Notes: a model not told the origin generated them from the sequence alone. 64,000 nt of DNA from Leptolyngbya sp. SIOISBB (GCA_010671905.1 JAAHII010000001.1:7216026-7280025), one strand, 5' to 3'. Shown: positions 22,038 through 33,200, counted from the stretch's first letter. Made by a program: numbers and translations.

Positions 22038-25000
22038 GGTGTTTGCCCCCCAGTCTGTGGTGCTAACTGCTGCTGAATCTCTTCTGGCGAGAGGGTTTGA
22101 ATTTCCGCCAGGAGGGTGGCCATTTCGTCTAGCTCTTCGCGTTCTGGCAGATGTTCCCCAATCACGTCGGCAATGCCTGCCACGGTGGGTGCTTCGAATA
22201 GGAGGTTACGCATCTCCAGCGTCACCGGGAAAGCCTCCCGCAGGCGGGCAATCGCCTGAATCGCCAGCAGCGAATGCCCCCCCAAATCGAAGAAGCTGTC
22301 ATGAATGCCGATCGACTCAACCCCCAACAGGTCTTGCCAAATGGCGGCGACGGTTTGCTCAACTGAACTGCGCGGTGGGGCATAGGGGGTCGCCAGTGAT
22401 GGTCGCGGGTGGGCCGTTGCCGGAGACGCCTCACTCACAGGGGACGATTGAGGGGCCGGATGAATCCACTGGTCAATACGGGCAGCCAGATCCCCTTTAG
22501 AAACTACGAGCTGTCCGGGAGGCGCTATCGTCAGCAGACGTTCAGTCACGGCCCAGACTTCAGAGGGGGTCAGAGCAAAGTCGGCAAGCGCGCTGCCCAC
22601 GCCAGTCGGTTTAGGGGCCTCTGCGGCTAAGCAAGCATCCCAGTTGACGCTGAACCAGGGCCGCTCTCTCCGCTGATTTTGTTGGTGAATGAATGCATCC
22701 ATAGCGCTGTTGGCGGCGGCATAGGCAGCGAGCCCCACCCCGCCCAGCACCGCCGATAAGGAAGACTGCACCATACAGAAATCCAGGGTTTGGCCTGCAA
22801 GCACATCGGACAGTTGTAACAGCCCCTGTAGCTTGTGGCGGAAATTGTATTTCCAGTGAGTCGGTTGCATGAGCGCCAAGGGGGCGGCTGACTGCTCGTT
22901 GGTGGTCGGGGTGGAATAGAACACGCCATGAATTGGCCCCAGTTCTGCCTCTGCCTGTTGCATCGCCGCTTTCAGTTGGGCGGCATCTGTGATATCCAGA
23001 CTGAGTACCTGCCCCTCGCCCCCCGCCGGGAGCTGGGGTCGTGCTGTCTCCAAATCACCAATCAACAGCAGTTTGGCCTGCCAGTGCTCCGCTAATCCTT
23101 CCGCCCAAACCTGACCTAGCCCCTGCTCCAGATCGCCCAAAATCAGGTAAGTGCCGCCCTGCCGCAGTCGTCCGGCAGATGGCTGGGTGCTCGGGGGCAG
23201 CGATCGCGGCTGATAGGTTTGCTGCCAGCGATGGCGACCCCGACAGGCCACAGTCAAGGTGTCAGCGGGGGCCATCAGGGTTTGCCAGAGTGGGTCTAGG
23301 CCGTTATTGGTGATGGGTTGTTGGTTATGTGTTTGCTGTAGGTCTATCAAACGACAGCCTAGATGGGGATATTCTTGGTTGATGACGGGGGTAATGCCTG
23401 CGATCGCGGCCTGCATCGGCTGCAGAGCTTCCGTACCGACCACGTCGTACAGACCGGATGTGACCATGGTCAGTTGACAGGGATGCTGGGGCGATTGGGC
23501 TGTGAGGGCATTGATCAACCCGGTTAAGGTCGCGACCGACTCAAAGGCTGCCTGGGGATTTTCAGTGGCTTCCAGACTCCACAGGTAAACGATTTGCGTG
23601 GGCTGTAGCTCTCGTAGGTGCAGATCTTCTAGCAGCAGAGCATAATCTTGGGCCTGTTCAGGGTTGAGCGCAAACTGCCGATAGCCGGTTTGACCAAAGT
23701 TTGCACCAACGGCCACCATAATCACGTCTTGCCCGATCTGTTCTAGCCGCTGGGCTAATTGGGTGCCCAAGCCGCTACTATCAGCAAACAGCAGCCAGCA
23801 GTGACGTGCTTCTGGCACCGAAGAGTTCGTGGGTGACAGGCTCCGTTGCCAGGTGGGTTGGTAGAACCAATCGGCTAGATCGGCCTTTAGCGCCACTGGG
23901 CGGGCTGGGGGAGACTGGGCCAACGGCATGTCGTCTGGCTCAACCCAGTATCGCTGCGGCTCAAAGGGATAAGTCGGCAATGGCACTCGCCGCCGGGGAT
24001 TCTGATGCAGCTGTGGCCAATTTACCCTGATGCCCTGCACCCAGAGCTGACCCAACGTTTCTAGCAGATGAGCCGGTGCCGATTTAGGAGACTTGGGATG
24101 AGGCAAAGACGACAGAATCACTGGGGTGGGTGTCTGCATCTTTTCAGCTTTAATGCTGGTCGAAGTTGGCCCCCCTGGCCCCCCAATGTTGGGGGGAATA
24201 TCTGATTGAAGTCCCCCAGCATTGGGGGATTTAGGGGGCAATGTCACCGCATCGGCTCGCTTAGCCAGGGTGCTCAGAGCCGTCCCTGGCCCCACCTCCA
24301 GCAGCATGGCACTCATCTCACGCCGCACTGTCTCCAGACCCGCTGCAAACTGGACCGGCTGTCGGGCCTGCTGCACCCAATAGTCCGGGTTGGTAGCGGC
24401 CTCTGACGAAATCCACGTCCCCGTCACATTAGAGATAAACGGGATTTGTGGCGGCTGCAAGGCGACTTGCTGCACCGCCAGACGATACGGCTCCAGCATG
24501 GGCTCCATCAGCGGCGAATGGAATCCGTGTGAAGTCTGAAGCCGTTGGCAAGGGATATTTTTAGCGTCTAAAAGCGACTGAAAAGCAGCGATCGCCGCTT
24601 CCGTTCCTGATACCGCACAAAGCTCTGGCCCGTTTACCGCCGCAATGACAACATCCTCTGATAGCAGCGATCGCAATTCCGTCTCAGGGAGAGCCACGGA
24701 CAACATCGCTCCCGTGGGACACTGCTGCATCAGCCGTCCGCGCAGCGCCACCAGCCGCAACCCGTCCTCCAGCGAAAACACTCCGGCTAGACAAGCCGCC
24801 ACATATTCTCCCAAGCTATGACCCATGAACGCCTCAGGACGCATCCCCCAGGAAAGCCAGAGTTGGGCTAGGGCGTATTCGACAGCGAAGAGGGCAGGTT
24901 GGGCATAGGCAGTTTGGTGGAGAAGTAGTTCGTTCTTGGTTATTCGTTCTTGGCTATTCGTTCTTGGCTCTGCCTCCCTATTCCCTGTTCCCTGTTCCCC

Positions 25001-26821
25001 AGTCCCTTCTGCCTTCTTCCCATAGAGCACTGCCAATAGGTCAATCCCTTCTGCTGCCAGGATGGCCGCGCACTGATCTAAGGTGGCGCGAAAGACGGGC
25101 GCTTGGTCATAAAGCTGCTGAGCCATGCCGGGATGTTGGCTGCCCTGGCCAGGAAACATAAAGACGACGGATGGAGTACTTTCGGGTGCGGTGTGGGTAA
25201 GGTAGTTGCATGTTTGAAGCTGAGCGATCGCATCCAACCCCGATTGGCACACCAACACGCGACGATGATTGAATGGTCGCCGCCCTACCTGCAATGTGTA
25301 AGCAATATCCGCTAAATCTGGTCGCGGCTGTCGCTCTAAATAAGCTGTCAGATTAGCCGTAGCGGCCTCCAAAGCCGCCTCTGACTTTGCCGAAAGCAAC
25401 AGCAGTTGGGCAGGCAAATCGATGTCTGTTTCTAGCCATTGGTCATGGGTTATGGGTGGTTGGCTATTCGTGGCTAGTTCTTCCCTGTTCCCTGTTCCCT
25501 GCTCCCTGTTCCCTTTCCCCTCCGGTCCTTCCTCCAGCACCACATGCACATTTGTGCCGCCAATGCCAAAGGAACTGACTCCGGCGCGGCGCGACTGAGG
25601 GCCACTAGGCCAGTCGGTTAGCGCGGTATTGACGTAGAAGGGACTGTGCTCAAAGTTGATCTGCGGGTTGGGTTGCTGGAAGTGCAGGCTGGCCGGAATT
25701 TGTTGATGCTTCAGGGCGAGGACAGTTTTGATTAGGCTGGCAATACCGGCAGCGGCATCCAGGTGGCCAATATTGGTTTTTACTGAGCCGATGGCGCAAA
25801 AGCCTGGCTGCTCGGTCTCTTGCCGAAACGCCTGAGTAAGAGCAGCAATTTCGATGGGGTCGCCCAAAGCAGTGCCCGTCCCGTGGGCCTCGATGTAGGT
25901 GATGGAGTCGGGGGCCACTTCCGCCATGAGTTGGGCCGAGCGAATCGCCGCCGCCTGACTATCAATGCGCGGAGCCGTGTAGCTGACCTTCATGGCCCCG
26001 TCGTTATTGACGGCTGAGCCTTTGATCACCGCATCAATAGTGTCACCATCCTTGAGGGCATCTTCTAGACGTTTGAGCACCACGATACCGACACCATTGC
26101 CGCCCACCGTGCCCTGAGCCTGAGCATCAAAGGCACGACAGTGACCATCAGGGGAATAGATGCCGCCGTCTTGGTAGCGGTAGCCCTGCTGTTTTGACAC
26201 GGCTACGCCCCCTGCCAGCGCGATGTCGCACTCGCCACTGAGCAGGCTCTGACAGGCCGTATGCACCGCCACCAATGATGAAGAGCAGGCGGTCTGAATA
26301 TCCAAGCTGGGACCTTGCAGATTGAGCTTATAAGAAACTCGCGTGGTGAGAAAGTCTTTGTCGCTAGCCAAAAATAGCTCGTAGGGGCTGATCGACTCAC
26401 GGATATGGGCATTGGCATAAAGGTTAAACAGGTAGCCATTCATCCCAGCTCCGCCATAAATGCCAACGCTGCCGTCATAAGATTCGGTGTCGTACCCTGC
26501 CGTTTCCAGGGCTTCCCAAGCACATTGCAGAAACAGGCGCTGCTGGGGATCGAGCAATTCAGCTTCACGGGGACTGTAACCAAAGAACGCGGCGTCAAAC
26601 TGATCTACTCCCGCCAAAACACCCCCCGCATTGACATACTGCGGATCATTGAGCAGACTTTCATCCACGCCTTGTTGGCGAAGAGTCTGGGCATCAAGGT
26701 GAGCGATCGCCTCTCTCCCCTCCCGCAGCAGTTCCCAAAACTCATCTACTGAGGCCGCGCCCGGAAACCGCCCCGCCATGCCAATAATGGCAATCTCTAA
26801 TCCTGTGGTGTGGTTTGACAT
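22034..26821 (-). CDS. Type I PKS module KS-AT-KR(atypical)-ACP
   Basis: A 1595-residue module between two NRPS genes. KS 10-427 with QTACSSS, EAHGTGT and NIGHLD; AT 554-860 with GHSLGEY and HGFH (malonyl type); KR catalytic part 1224-1400; carrier 1484-1557 with DLGGHSLL; C-terminal tail with LSPEEIQQQL. It should extend the Gly-terminated chain by two carbons, giving a 4-amino-3-oxo or, if the KR works, 4-amino-3-hydroxybutanoyl unit. As in PKS 3, the KR keeps Ser (QSSLSAV), Tyr (AAYAAAN) and Lys (HKLQG), but its nucleotide loop is LGDLEQGLG. Inserts: heptamer repeats in the KS-AT linker and AT loop, and a palindromic repeat pair near the AT end. ATGA overlap with the next gene. No frameshift. 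Confidence 0.92.
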   Translation of the reverse strand: MSNHTTGLEIAIIGMAGRFPGAASVDEFWELLREGREAIAHLDAQTLRQQGVDESLLNDPQYVNAGGVLAGVDQFDAAFFGYSPREAELLDPQQRLFLQCAWEALETAGYDTESYDGSVGIYGGAGMNGYLFNLYANAHIRESISPYELFLASDKDFLTTRVSYKLNLQGPSLDIQTACSSSLVAVHTACQSLLSGECDIALAGGVAVSKQQGYRYQDGGIYSPDGHCRAFDAQAQGTVGGNGVGIVVLKRLEDALKDGDTIDAVIKGSAVNNDGAMKVSYTAPRIDSQAAAIRSAQLMAEVAPDSITYIEAHGTGTALGDPIEIAALTQAFRQETEQPGFCAIGSVKTNIGHLDAAAGIASLIKTVLALKHQQIPASLHFQQPNPQINFEHSPFYVNTALTDWPSGPQSRRAGVSSFGIGGTNVHVVLEEGPEGKGNREQGTGNREELATNSQPPITHDQWLETDIDLPAQLLLLSAKSEAALEAATANLTAYLERQPRPDLADIAYTLQVGRRPFNHRRVLVCQSGLDAIAQLQTCNYLTHTAPESTPSVVFMFPGQGSQHPGMAQQLYDQAPVFRATLDQCAAILAAEGIDLLAVLYGKKAEGTGEQGTGNREAEPRTNSQERITKNELLLHQTAYAQPALFAVEYALAQLWLSWGMRPEAFMGHSLGEYVAACLAGVFSLEDGLRLVALRGRLMQQCPTGAMLSVALPETELRSLLSEDVVIAAVNGPELCAVSGTEAAIAAFQSLLDAKNIPCQRLQTSHGFHSPLMEPMLEPYRLAVQQVALQPPQIPFISNVTGTWISSEAATNPDYWVQQARQPVQFAAGLETVRREMSAMLLEVGPGTALSTLAKRADAVTLPPKSPNAGGLQSDIPPNIGGPGGPTSTSIKAEKMQTPTPVILSSLPHPKSPKSAPAHLLETLGQLWVQGIRVNWPQLHQNPRRRVPLPTYPFEPQRYWVEPDDMPLAQSPPARPVALKADLADWFYQPTWQRSLSPTNSSVPEARHCWLLFADSSGLGTQLAQRLEQIGQDVIMVAVGANFGQTGYRQFALNPEQAQDYALLLEDLHLRELQPTQIVYLWSLEATENPQAAFESVATLTGLINALTAQSPQHPCQLTMVTSGLYDVVGTEALQPMQAAIAGITPVINQEYPHLGCRLIDLQQTHNQQPITNNGLDPLWQTLMAPADTLTVACRGRHRWQQTYQPRSLPPSTQPSAGRLRQGGTYLILGDLEQGLGQVWAEGLAEHWQAKLLLIGDLETARPQLPAGGEGQVLSLDITDAAQLKAAMQQAEAELGPIHGVFYSTPTTNEQSAAPLALMQPTHWKYNFRHKLQGLLQLSDVLAGQTLDFCMVQSSLSAVLGGVGLAAYAAANSAMDAFIHQQNQRRERPWFSVNWDACLAAEAPKPTGVGSALADFALTPSEVWAVTERLLTIAPPGQLVVSKGDLAARIDQWIHPAPQSSPVSEASPATAHPRPSLATPYAPPRSSVEQTVAAIWQDLLGVESIGIHDSFFDLGGHSLLAIQAIARLREAFPVTLEMRNLLFEAPTVAGIADVIGEHLPEREELDEMATLLAEIQTLSPEEIQQQLAPQTGGQTP
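24090..24245 (-). repeat. Palindromic repeat pair in PKS 8 after the AT core
   Basis: A perfect palindrome CCCCCCAA-TG-TTGGGGGG at 24179-24196, followed by CCCCCA-GCAT-TGGGGG with GATTTAGGGGGC on the plus strand. In frame it encodes PPKSPNAGGLQSDIPPNIGG. Confidence 0.82.
24905..25030 (-). repeat. Repeat insert in the AT loop of PKS 8
   Basis: Heptamers (GTGEQGTGNREAEP) and a TTCGTTCTTGGC-type repeat (TNSQERITKNE), between VLYGKK and LLHQTAYAQPALF. Confidence 0.8.
25430..25535 (-). repeat. Repeat insert in the KS-AT linker of PKS 8
   Basis: TTCCCTG heptamers and GGTTATGGGTGG units, encoding GKGNREQGTGNREELATN after VVLEEGPE. Confidence 0.8.
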
Positions 26822-26828
26822 GACCGTT

Positions 26829-26833
26829 TCCTT
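26829..26833 (-). promoter_or_regulatory. Ribosome binding site deciding the start of PKS 8
   Basis: AAGGA on the minus strand, 7 bases before ATG 26821. It favours 26821 over the in-frame ATG at 26839, which lies upstream of this site. Confidence 0.65.
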
Positions 26834-29800
26834 ATACATGCTGTCTGCCTCCCGCTGTCTGCTGGGGTTGGCGATGGCGCTGCTGACGGCGCTGCTGTAG
26901 CCGCTGCTTACCTGCCGCTAATTCCGGAGCGCGATCGCTGACCGGCCCCTCCGACGAACGCGATCGCAAATGCGCCGCCAACGTATTCACCGTGGGATAG
27001 CGAAACAGGTCTACCAAGGGAACCTCAACTGCCAACTGCTGCTGTAACTGACCGTGAACCCGCACCATCAACAGTGAATGTCCACCCAAATCGAAGAAGT
27101 TGTCGTGTAGCCCCACCTGCTCCCGGCCAAGTACCGATTGCCAGATGGCCGCGATCGACTTTTCGACCTGGGTTCGTGGCAAAGCCAGCGATTCGGGCCG
27201 CAGTGAACTTCCCGGTGTGGGCAGGGCGTTGCGATCGACTTTGCCATTGGGGGTTAGGGGCAGGGCATCGAGCCCGACAAACTGGCTAGGCACCATGTAG
27301 GCAGGCAGGTGCTGGGAAAGGAAGTAGGGGAGTGAATGCGGTGATGAGGGGATGGGGGGATGAGGGGATGAGTTTTGAGTTTTGAGTTTTGAATTCAAAA
27401 TTGATAATTCAGAACTCAAAACTACGTAAGCGACCAGTTGAGTCTCACCAGCGTTGTCCTCTCGCAGCACGACAATCGCTTGCGACACATCGGGATGCCG
27501 AGTGAGAACAGCTTCGATTTCACCTAGCTCGATGCGGAAGCCGCGCAGCTTCACCTGATGGTCGAGGCGACCCAGGTATTCCAGGGTGCCGTCTTCGCGG
27601 GTGCGGACGCGATCGCCAGTTTTGTACAAAATTTGCCCCGTAGGGGCGCAGGGCTCTGCGCCCAGGGCAAGCTCCAGGTGATGCGACCAGGATGCAGCAT
27701 GGGGCGTACCGCCGTCCGCCCCGACGGCAGAAAACGGATTTGCCACAAACCGTTCCGCTGTTAAATCCTGACGCTGCCAATAGCCCGGACTGAGCCCCAG
27801 GCCACCAATGTACAGTTCGCCAGGGACACCGAGGGGCACCGGGCACTGCTGGGCGTCAAGAACATGGAACTGGGTGTTGGCAATAGGTTGGCCGATGGGG
27901 ACGATACCGTCTGCCAGGATGGCGGCATCAAGCTTTAGAGCCGCCGACCAAATGGTGGTTTCAGTGGGGCCATAGAGGTTCCAGAGTTCAGCGCCGCATT
28001 CCAACAGTTGTTTGGCTAATGCGACATCCAGAGCCTCACCGCCGCAGAGTAGTTTTAGGTTGGGTTTGCCCTGCCAGCCGCTTTCGACCAGTAGTCGCCA
28101 AGTAGCAGGGGTGGCCTGCATCAGGGTGACGTCATGATGCTCCAGCTGCGTGGCTAATTGCTGCGGGTCGCGCACAACTTCCTGGCTGGCAATGACCAGC
28201 GTGCCGCCGACAGTGAGAGGCAAAAAGAGTTCCAACGCGGCGATGTCAAAGGCAGGAGTCGTGACGGCGAGCAGGGTATCCTGGGCCGTCATGCCAGGAG
28301 CCTGGGCCATGCTGGTGAGCAGGTTAGTGAGGCTCTGGTGCTGAATGGGGACGCCTTTGGGGGTGCCAGTGGAGCCGCTGGTGTAGATCAGGTAGGCGAG
28401 GTCATCGGAGGTCGGAGAGTGGGAGAGTGGGGGAGTGGGGGAGTGGGGGAGTGGGGGAGTGATGTGAGCCTGATTTTGCCGTACATCCAGAACCGGAACT
28501 GCCATCTTCTGGGCCATTCCCGCTGTCTCACCCGGTGCTGTAATTAGCAGCGATACTTTGGCGTCGTTGAGGATGAACCGCAGTCGCTCGATGGGATAGG
28601 TGGGGTCGAGGGGAATGTAGGTAGCCCCGGCTTTGAGGATAGCCAGCAGGGTAACCACCAGTTCGGCAGAGCGTTCCAGGCACAGGGCGATGCGATCGCC
28701 TCGCTGAACACCTTGCTGCACCAAGTGATGGGCGAGCTGATTGGCCCGCTGGTCGAGTTCCTGGTAGCTGAGAACCGTGTCTTCAAAAAGGAGGGCGGTG
28801 GCGGTGGGGGTAACGTTAGCCTGGTCGGTAATCAACTCATGGACGCAACGGTTTGGAAGCGCCTGCTTAGTTTGATTCCAACGGATAAGTTGCTGCTGTT
28901 CTTGTGTCGTGAGCAGTGGGATCTGGCTGAGGGGGGCTTCGGGAGTGGCCATAATGCCCGTTAGCACGGTTTCCAGATGCCCCAGCAAGCGTTCGATCGC
29001 AGCAACGGTAAAGCGATCGCAGTCATACTGCACCTTGAGTTCTAAGGTCTGGTCGGCGATCGCAAACAGCGCGAGGGGATAGTTGGTCTGCTCGGCAGTG
29101 GAGATGTCGTCAATGGCGAGGTCATGAACGCCTCGCTTTAAGGCCGGTTCAACCGGATAGTTTTCAAACACCACGACGCTTTCAAATAGCGGCAAGCTAC
29201 GAGGAATATCGCTGCTACCGTGAATTTGAACGAGGGGGGTGTATTCGTAAGGCTGCTGGTCGAGCTGCTGGTCTTGGAGCTGCTGGAGCCAGGCATGAAT
29301 AGGTTGCTCAGGGGGTGAGGCTGACCCGCAGAGGTAGGGTGTTGATGAACAGGCCGATCATCGTCTCAGTGCCCGGCAGAGTGGGGGGGCGTCCGGCACA
29401 GGTACTGCCAAAGAGGACTTCGGCTTCGCCGCTGTAGCGCCCTAGCACCAATGCCCAGGCTCCCTGCACCAGGGTATTGAGCGTGAGGCGATGGGTTTGA
29501 GCGTGCGATCGCAGCGCATCCGTCAGTTCAGACGATAGGCAACGGTGCTGCACAGCGTATTGAGCGGGACTAGCAGCTGCCCGCTGACGAGGTCGGTCAA
29601 TGCCCAGAGGCGTTGGGGCGCTGAGCCCCTGAAGGCAGTGCTGCCAAAATTGCTTGGCGGCGGCCATGTCCTGTTGTTGCAGCCAGGCAATGTAATTTCG
29701 GTAGGGGCGTGGCGTTCCCAATGCTGGCGTTTGGCCGCGCTCCAGCGCTTGATAGCTGACCAGCAATTCCTGCAGCAGTAGAGGAACCGACCAGCCATCC

Positions 29801-30246
29801 AGCAGCAGGTGATGGTACGTCCAAATAACGCGGTAGCAGTCTGGGGCCAGCTGCAGGATAGTTAGGCGCATCAGGGGAGCCGCCGAGAGGTCAAAGCCCT
29901 GGCGGCGATCGCACTCCAGCCAATCGGTCAGCGCCTGAGCCTGTTCCAGAGGCGATTGGGTCTGCCAATCCTGAATGCTGATCGGCAACTTAGCTTGCCA
30001 TCCCACCACTTGCAGCGGTTCTGCCAGAGACTCCCAGGCGAAGGCGGTGCGCAGTACCGGATGACGCTGAACTAACCCCTGCCAAGCCTGACAGAAAGTA
30101 TCCAGATTGAGAGTGCCCCGCACAGTAAAGCCCATCTGCACCACATAGACCCCCGAATCTGGCCCATAGAGACTGTGGAATAACAGGCCCTGCTGGGTCG
30201 GCGACAGGGGATACAAATCTTCGACGGCTGGTATGGTCGCGGTCAT
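26832..30246 (-). CDS. NRPS module C-A(Gly)-PCP, one apparent frameshift
   Basis: Reads as 1137 residues after removing one base at 29311-29315. C domain (30220-28950) of the D-accepting type (LSPTQQGLLFH, HHLLLDGWS), matching the D-Val expected from NRPS 6. The A domain (28850-27230) has Gly code D-I-L-Q-L-G-L-I-W(-K) and is closely related to the Gly domains of NRPS 6 and 10. PCP with FFDLGGHSLL (27180-26960). Past the PCP is an unusual tail rich in Arg and Gln (26832-26940) with no known docking motif. The chain is then extended by a PKS module, so this tail is a candidate NRPS-to-PKS docking element; that is inference. The A domain holds the palindromic insert and two repeat cassettes. 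Confidence 0.9.
27300..27425 (-). repeat. Repeat cassette, A8-A10 loop of NRPS 7
   Basis: GATGAGGGGATGG and TTTTGAG/GAATTC units, encoding SELSILNSKLKTQNSS. It is the intact-frame reference for the frameshift at 35509. Confidence 0.8.
27640..27725 (-). repeat. Palindromic insert in A6-A7 loop, copy in NRPS 7 (Gly)
   Basis: Left end GTAGGGGCG; right end decayed to CGCCCCGAC. Internal hairpin intact. Confidence 0.82.
28395..28465 (-). repeat. GAGTGGGG tract before the ATP loop of NRPS 7
   Basis: About six regular units encoding [16 protein letters not shown] just upstream of [11 protein letters not shown]. Confidence 0.8.
29311..29315 (-). other. Apparent +1 frameshift, C domain of NRPS 7
   Basis: Five G where four continue the frame from LRVSLTP into EQPIHAWLQQLQ. 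As written, TGA follows directly. Confidence 0.87.
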
Positions 30247-33200
30247 TAGTTGCCCCCTCCTTGAAATGTCACGCCGCCCAATACTGCTTCCAGCGTGGCC
30301 TGATCGAGCTCTACTAGGCTGAAATCTGCGGGGCTGTAATCGGGCGTGATCGCTGACTGGCTGCCCTCAATTAACTGCTGCAACGCCTGCATGTATTGAT
30401 GTGCCAGGGTTTCCAGCGTGGCTCGGTGGTGATGGTGGCGACTATAGGTCCAGGCCATCTGGAGCTGCCCCGCCCGAATCGAACCGTTGATATCGATCAG
30501 GTGCGATCGCCGCTGCTGCCCATCACGGGTGGCCACCGGCGTCTCCAATAAACGAAATCCTGTAGCCTCAGCTAGCAACCCATCAAACTGACCGAGATAG
30601 TTAAAGCTGATCTGGGGTGACCGGGCCAGCTCTGTTCGATCCGCTCCGTAGCACAGCAGGCCATAGCTCAAGCCCTCGTGGGGCAACCGTCGAAGTTGGG
30701 CCTTGATGGCCTGAAGTTGCTCACCAGGAGTATCTTCGGTGAGCTGTAGCGCGATTGGATGCAGACAGGTGAACCAGCCCATCGTACGGCTTAGATTGAG
30801 CTGATGCCCCAACTCTTCAGGATGTCTACCATGGTTTTCTAGGGTGAGTAGATGGGACGTGTGCCCCGTCCAGTCGGTCAATACTTGCATCAAGGCTGTT
30901 AGCAACACATCAGTGATTTCAGCCCGATAAGTCAACGGCGCCGTTTGCAGCAGCACCTGGGTAGACTGCCGCGATAGGGATACGGTCACTGTGTCTGCCG
31001 CTGCGACGGTATTATCCCCAGCGTTGTGATCCAGCGGTAACGGCGTTGCAGTCGGCAGGGCTTGCCAATAGGGCAGCGTTGCTTCTGCCTGCTGGGTCGC
31101 CAATTGTAGCCCGATGGCCCACTGTTGAAACGATTGAGTTTTGGCAGGAAGTGGGGCATTGAGACCCTGGGATCCCTGGCGATAGGCCGCCAGCAAATCT
31201 TCTAGCAAAATCCGCCAAGAGAGACCATCCACCACCAGATGATGCAGCACAATCAGCAGGCGACTGGGACGCTCAGCGCCCAGATCAAACCCGCCTACTC
31301 GCATCAGGGGGCCGTTTGTGAGATGGAGGCTAGCCTGTAGCACCTGTGCCTGCGTCGCCATTGCCCGCGCTTGAGCGCCCTCCGCCAGGGAGGACAGGTC
31401 ATACCAGGTAACCGGCTCAACCGCTGATGCCTCGGTATACCACTGCTGCCAGCCTGCCGCCATGCGCTCAAACCGCAACCGTAGGGCATCGTGATAACTG
31501 GTTATCTGCTGAAGCGCTTGATCTAAGCAATCGCGATCGCTCCCCAACGGCAGTTCCAGATAAACCGCCTGATTAAAGTAATGGGGATTCTCAAAATTGT
31601 GCTCAAAGAACCACTGCTGAATCGGTGTTAACGGCACCGCTCCGGTCGCCGCCATTGGTGCTGCCGAGATCGCTGCTGTTGTTTCAGCCACCGTGGCCAA
31701 CTCCGCAATGGTTTGATGCTGAAAAATCTGGCGGGGCGACAGCGATACGCCCGCCTGCGCCGCCCGACTCACCATCTGTAGCGCCAGAATCGAGTCACCC
31801 CCCAGTTCGAAGAAGTTATCCTGCACGCCCACAGTCTCTAATCGCAGCACCGCCGCCCAAATTTCCGCTAGCGTTTGCTCCATTGGTGTCTGAGGCCATT
31901 CGCCAGCCGTTTCGCTTTCCCAGGTTGGGGCAGGCAAAGACTGGCGATCGACCTTGCCATTGCTTGTGAGCGGCAGCGATGCTAGCTCGACAAAGACCGC
32001 CGGGAGCATGTAGGCGGGGAGTTGATCGGCGAGGAATTGGCGGAGGGTGGAGGAGAGTGGATGGGCTTCGGCGTGAGTGCTTAGCCGAACGGGGGATGAG
32101 TTTTGAGTTTTGAGTTTTGAGTTTTGAAGGGTATCGAACTGAGAATTCAAAACTGAGAATTCAAAACTCTCTGCTTCTGTCTGTTCCCTGTTCCCTGTTC
32201 CCTGTTCCCTATTCCCTTCTGTCTTCTGCACCACATACGCCACCAACTGCTGACGGCCAGTGTCGTCCTGCCAAGGATTGACGATCGCTTGCTCAACATC
32301 AGGATGGCTCAGCAACGCGGCTTCGATTTCACCTAGCTCAATCCGGAAGCCGCGAATTTTCACCTGATTGTCTAGGCGGCCCAGAAATTCGATCACGCCG
32401 TCGGGGCGGGTGCGGACGCGATCGCCAGTTCTGTACAAGATTTTCCCTGTAGGGGCGTAGGGCTCTGCGCCCAGGGCAAGATTCGGGCGATGTGGCGAGG
32501 ATTCTGCCTTGGGCGTACCACCGTACGCCCCTACCGTAAACGGATTTGGCACGAACCGCTCAGCGGTCAGATCGGGTCGGTTCAAATACCCTCGCGCCAG
32601 GCCATCGCCGCCCAGGTACAACTCACCGGGGATGCCGACGGGGACGGGCTGCAGGTTGTCATCGAGAACGTAGACCTGGGTATTGGCGATGGGGCGACCA
32701 ATAGGGGGAGAGCCTGCTGAAGCGGGGCTGTTAAGACTATCGGCAGTGATGGTGTGACAGCAGCTGAAGGTAGTGTTTTCCGTCGGGCCATAGCCGTTGA
32801 TCAAACGGGTGTGTGGCAACTGAGACAGTGCTTTGCGGACGTGCGCACCCGAGAGGACATCACCCCCGGCCAACAGTTGGCGCACAGGTTTTAGGGCCTC
32901 AATTTGCTCGTCTACCATCAGGTGAAATAATCCGGCGGTCAGCCAGAGGGTCGTGACCTGGTGCTGGGCGATCGCGTTCGCCAAATCCCCTAAAGTCGGG
33001 ATGGGCGTCGGCAGCAGCACTAGCTGACCACCGTTCAGCAAGGCTCCCCAAATCTCAAAGGTGGAGGCATCGAAGGATAGGGACGCCGCCTGGAGAAAGA
33101 CTTCGTGGGGGCCAAACTCAACATAATCAGTGTCTGTGACCAATCGCACCACGCCGCGATGGGGCGTACACACGCCCTTGGGCTGCCCCGTAGACCCGGA

